Assembly: GCF_001642795.1 (NCBI RefSeq)
Contig: NZ_LKEH01000043.1
Span: forward strand, 249 to 45,633
Direction of reading: 5' to 3'
DNA from: Pseudomonas viridiflava
GTDB taxonomy: Bacteria; Pseudomonadota; Gammaproteobacteria; Pseudomonadales; Pseudomonadaceae
DNA: 45,385 bases
A model generated the notes under the pieces. It saw nothing but the letters and a program-made list of their open reading frames with translations. It was not told where the DNA came from and ran no database searches. Of the stretch, positions 42,845-45,385 are shown piece by piece. The translations under genes were made by a program, and so were the position numbers. Within the stretch, counting starts at the first letter, position 1. Each line of letters starts with the position of its first letter.

Positions 42845-43984
42845 ATGAACGTTTTCTGGTTTCTTCCGACTCACGGCGATGGCCATTATCTGGGCACGAC
42901 CAAGGGCGCGCGCCCGGTCACGCTCAATTACCTCAAGCAGGTGGCGCAGGCGGCTGATGATCTGGGTTACTACGGCGTACTGATTCCCACCGGGCGTTCA
43001 TGCGAAGACTCGTGGGTGATCGCCTCGGCGCTGGTGCCGCTCACCGAAAAACTCAAGTACTTGGTGGCGATTCGTCCGGGCATCATTTCTCCGACAGTGT
43101 CGGCGCGCATGGCGGCAACGCTGGATCGACTGTCCGGCGGCCGCTTGTTGATCAACGTCGTCACCGGCGGCGACCCGGACGAGAACCGGGGCGATGGCAG
43201 TTTTCTCGATCACAGTGAACGCTACGAAGTGACCGACGAGTTCCTGAAAATCTGGCGTCGGGTCCTGCAAGGCGAAGCTGTGGACTTCGAAGGCAAGCAC
43301 CTGCGCGTGCAGAACGCCAAGGCGCTCTACCCGCCGATCCAGAAACCCTATCCGCCGTTGTATTTCGGTGGTTCCTCCGACGCGGCGCACGATCTGGCTG
43401 CCGATCAGGTTGACGTTTACCTGACCTGGGGCGAGCCTCCAGCCGCCGTCGCCCAGAAGCTGGCCGATGTGCGTGAGCGCGCGGCACGCAAGGGCCGGAC
43501 CGTGAAGTTCGGTATTCGTCTGCACGTCATTGTCCGCGAGACCAGCGAAGAAGCCTGGAAAGCGGCGAGCACGCTGATCGAGCACATCAGTGACGACACC
43601 ATCGCCGCAGCGCAGAAATCTTTCTCGCGCTTCGACTCCGAAGGACAGCGCCGCATGGCTGCCCTGCACGACGGTCGTCGCGACAACCTGGAAATCGCCC
43701 CGAACCTGTGGGCAGGCGTCGGTCTGGTGCGTGGCGGCGCTGGTACCGCTTTGGTGGGCAACCCCGAAGAAGTGGCGGCACGCATCAAGGAATACGCGGA
43801 CCTGGGCATCGAGAGCTTCATCTTTTCCGGCTACCCGCACCTGGAAGAAGCCTATCGCTTTGCCGAACTGGTGTTCCCGCTGCTGCCGGAGCCGTACGCC
43901 AGCCTGGCGGGACGCGGCATCACCAACCTGACCGGCCCGTTCGGCGAGATGATCGCCAACGACCTGCCGCCGCAGGCCAAGTGA
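42845..43984 (+). CDS. msuD: FMNH2-dependent methanesulfonate monooxygenase MsuD
   Basis: A 379-aa luciferase-like monooxygenase that desulfonates methanesulfonate or other short alkanesulfonates with FMNH2 from a separate reductase, releasing sulfite for sulfur supply. It follows Pseudomonas MsuD almost residue by residue as I remember it: MNVFWFLPTHGDGHYLGTT, GRSCEDSWVIASALVPLT (Cys53), GRLLINVVTGGDPDENRGDG, LYFGGSSDAAHDLAA, LWAGVGLVRGGAGTALVG and FIFSGYPHLEEAYRFAELVFP. SsuD is the alternative. AAGGA is before the ATG. Its stop overlaps the start of sfnR. No reductase gene is adjacent; the nearest is at 23501. Confidence 0.9.
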   Translation: MNVFWFLPTHGDGHYLGTTKGARPVTLNYLKQVAQAADDLGYYGVLIPTGRSCEDSWVIASALVPLTEKLKYLVAIRPGIISPTVSARMAATLDRLSGGRLLINVVTGGDPDENRGDGSFLDHSERYEVTDEFLKIWRRVLQGEAVDFEGKHLRVQNAKALYPPIQKPYPPLYFGGSSDAAHDLAADQVDVYLTWGEPPAAVAQKLADVRERAARKGRTVKFGIRLHVIVRETSEEAWKAASTLIEHISDDTIAAAQKSFSRFDSEGQRRMAALHDGRRDNLEIAPNLWAGVGLVRGGAGTALVGNPEEVAARIKEYADLGIESFIFSGYPHLEEAYRFAELVFPLLPEPYASLAGRGITNLTGPFGEMIANDLPPQAK

Positions 43985-45090
43985 TGTCAGTGCAACTGCT
44001 GACCCTACCGCACTCGCCTGCGCTGGCCACCTCCATCCGGGCCACGGCGCAGGTGTTCGAAGACCCGAAATCCAGAGCCCTGCTGGAGCACGTCAGACAG
44101 GTGGCGCCGAGCGATGCCAGCGTGCTGATCATCGGCGAAACCGGCACCGGCAAGGAGCTGGTGGCCCGTCACGTCCATGCACTCAGCGCCCGCCGCGACA
44201 AGCCGTTCGTGGCGGTCAACTGCGGAGCCTTTTCCGAAAACCTGATCGAGGCCGAGCTGTTCGGTCACGAGAAAGGTGCCTTTACCGGCGCTATCGGCGC
44301 CAAGGCAGGCTGGTTCGAAGAGGCCAATGGCGGCACGCTGTTTCTCGACGAGATCGGCGACCTGCCCATGAGCCTGCAGGTCAAATTGCTGCGCGTGCTT
44401 CAGGAGCGCGAAGTGGTGCGTCTGGGTTCGCGCAAGAGCATTCCGATCGATGTACGGGTGCTGGCGGCCACCAACGTGCAGCTAGAGAAAGCCATCAACG
44501 CCGGGCACTTCCGTGAGGATCTCTACTACCGGCTGGACGTGGTCAATCTGGAACTGAGCCCGTTGCGGGACAGGCCGGGCGACATCCTGCCGCTGGCGCT
44601 GCATTTCATTCAGGTCTACAGCCAGCGTCTCAGGAACGGCCCGGTCAGGGTCAGCCCGGAAGCCGAGCACAAGCTGAAAACCTACAGCTGGCCCGGCAAT
44701 ATCCGCGAGCTGGAAAACGTGATTCACCACACCCTGCTGGTCTGCCGTGACGGGGTGATTCAGCGCGACGACCTGCGCATGTCCAACCTGCGTATCGAGC
44801 GTCAGGATGAATACACTCAGCAGGAAGAGACCCCGGAACAGTTGCTGAACCGGGCATTCCAGACACTGTTCGAGGAGCAGGCCGGTGCCCTGCATGAAAA
44901 AGTCGAGGACGCGCTGCTGAGAGCCGCGTATCGATTCTGCCATCACAATCAGGTGCACACCGCCAGCCTGCTGGGCCTGACACGCAATGTCACACGCACC
45001 CGGTTGATCAGAATCGGCGAACTGGCCGTCAACAAGCGCCGACCGGGTGAGGCCCTGCAGGGAGACCGGATGCTGCACCTCTCCGTGTGA
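43984..45090 (+). CDS. sfnR: Sigma54-dependent activator SfnR
   Basis: A 368-aa enhancer-binding protein. It has only about 30 residues before the AAA+ domain, so it lacks a receiver or sensor domain. Walker A is GETGTGKE (51-58), the sigma54-contacting loop GAFTGA is at 98-103, Walker B is LFLDEIGDLP, and SWPGNIRELENVI with a C-terminal helix-turn-helix (TASLLGLTRNVTRTRLIRI) follows. This short form fits SfnR, which activates sulfone and sulfonate genes during sulfur starvation; lack of a sensor suggests control by its own amount. It overlaps msuD by 1 nt. The sigma54-type promoter of the FMN reductase at 23451 is a possible target. Confidence 0.87.
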   Translation: MSVQLLTLPHSPALATSIRATAQVFEDPKSRALLEHVRQVAPSDASVLIIGETGTGKELVARHVHALSARRDKPFVAVNCGAFSENLIEAELFGHEKGAFTGAIGAKAGWFEEANGGTLFLDEIGDLPMSLQVKLLRVLQEREVVRLGSRKSIPIDVRVLAATNVQLEKAINAGHFREDLYYRLDVVNLELSPLRDRPGDILPLALHFIQVYSQRLRNGPVRVSPEAEHKLKTYSWPGNIRELENVIHHTLLVCRDGVIQRDDLRMSNLRIERQDEYTQQEETPEQLLNRAFQTLFEEQAGALHEKVEDALLRAAYRFCHHNQVHTASLLGLTRNVTRTRLIRIGELAVNKRRPGEALQGDRMLHLSV

Positions 45091-45144
45091 CCGGACCGTC
45101 GCCCTCTCATCGTTATACAAGTCATCTGGCTATCCGGTGAGACA

Positions 45145-45167
45145 GCGGCGCCGCCGTGCTTTTTTTT
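45145..45167 (+). terminator. Probable terminator after sfnR
   Basis: CGGC (45146-45149) and GCCG (45153-45156) form a short GC stem, followed after TGC by eight T (45160-45167). The stem is short but the T run and the distance of 55 nt from the sfnR stop support a terminator. Confidence 0.55.
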
Positions 45168-45214
45168 GCGCGATAGTGCGGACACCGCCGATTGCGACGT
45201 GGGTGAAGGCTGAG

Positions 45215-45313
45215 TCCTGGCGCTGATTCGGGGGGCAATCGGCATGGATGCCGATTGAGCTGCACTGGGCCATGGATGGCCCATTTGCAGCGACCTCCGA
45301 ATCAGTGTCAGGA
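45215..45313 (+). ncRNA. Highly structured three-way-junction element with two CAUGGAUG loops
   Basis: Nearly every base pairs. P1 is 20 bp (45215-45234 with 45294-45313, three G-U pairs). P2 is a perfect hairpin, CAATCGGCA (45236-45244) with TGCCGATTG (45249-45257), loop TGGA. P3 is GCTGCA (45259-45264) with TGCAGC (45286-45291) plus TGGGCCA (45266-45272) with TGGCCCA (45277-45283), loop TGGA. Both loops read CATGGATG, the CANGGANG motif bound by RsmA/CsrA. It lies downstream of the sfnR terminator. It may be a structured RNA or one copy of a palindromic intergenic repeat; no promoter was identified. Confidence 0.5.
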
Positions 45314-45385
45314 AGAAGGAACCCCGGCGAAGCCGGGGCCGGAACCGGAGCGAAGGACTTTGGCTACTTTGGTCCCTCAAAGTAG
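45314..45385. repeat. GGA-rich stretch with two further hairpins at the window end
   Basis: After the three-way element come a GC hairpin CCCCGGC-GAA-GCCGGGG (45322-45338) and a perfect inverted repeat CTACTTTG-GTCCCT-CAAAGTAG (45364-45385) that ends at the last base of the window. Between them GGA occurs repeatedly. It may be the continuation of one larger repeat cut by the window; no protein is supported. Confidence 0.5.

Overview
The window looks like a chromosomal segment of a Pseudomonas, probably of the P. syringae group. The evidence is the overall GC-rich coding style, the set of recognisable Pseudomonas-type proteins (MsuD-SfnR, Ku-LigD, PssA, AtoE with a succinyl-CoA-type transferase) and REP elements whose arm begins GTGGGAGGCGGCTTGCCGG. 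No rRNA, tRNA, CRISPR array, phage or transposase gene was seen.

Layout. 1-4580: an RhtA-type amino-acid exporter, a small lipoprotein, and a leftward pair made of a cysteine desulfurase and an M24B aminopeptidase. 4581-5546: a long AT-rich intergenic region with a good sigma70-like promoter and a transcribed leader. 5547-23131: a 15-gene rightward polysaccharide operon (dioxygenase, sugar aminotransferase, Wzx flippase, five glycosyltransferases, Wzb phosphatase, Wzc tyrosine kinase, WbqC-like protein, an RfaH-type antiterminator, a PslG-like glycoside hydrolase, a WcaJ-type initiating transferase, Wza), closed by a terminator at 23154. 23185-38000: metabolic and transport genes (SsuE-type FMN reductase behind a sigma54-type promoter, LysE exporter, LysR with scoAB-atoE, MarR, a small monooxygenase with a glutaminase-like protein, a 2-hydroxyacid dehydrogenase, a periplasmic glycerophosphodiesterase, a TonB-dependent receptor, PssA), with several families of intergenic repeats. 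38015-45090: a Tat-exported aldo/keto reductase, ligD and ku (bacterial NHEJ), msuD and sfnR (sulfonate sulfur use). 45145-45385: a terminator followed by a highly structured element cut by the window end.

The strongest system is the polysaccharide operon. Its leader carries an exact copy of the 12-nt ops element (GGCGGTAGCGTG, 5456-5467) and a second ops-like copy 101 nt upstream, and the operon itself encodes an RfaH-family protein (13477-13989) that keeps the residues known in E. coli RfaH to touch ops. This predicts a self-encoded RfaH/ops antitermination circuit. WcaJ would load the first sugar on undecaprenyl phosphate, five transferases would extend it, Wzx would flip it, and Wzc/Wzb/Wza would control and export the polymer. 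No Wzy polymerase is recognisable.

Other points worth attention are a nearly fully paired three-way-junction element at 45215-45313 whose two hairpin loops both show the RsmA/CsrA-type CANGGANG motif; two REPIN copies whose flanks are in the same orientation but whose central spacer is inverted; a palindromic intergenic repeat family; and a glutaminase-like protein in which the catalytic His is replaced by Gln. All assignments are by reading the sequence and from memory of protein families; nothing was searched in a database.
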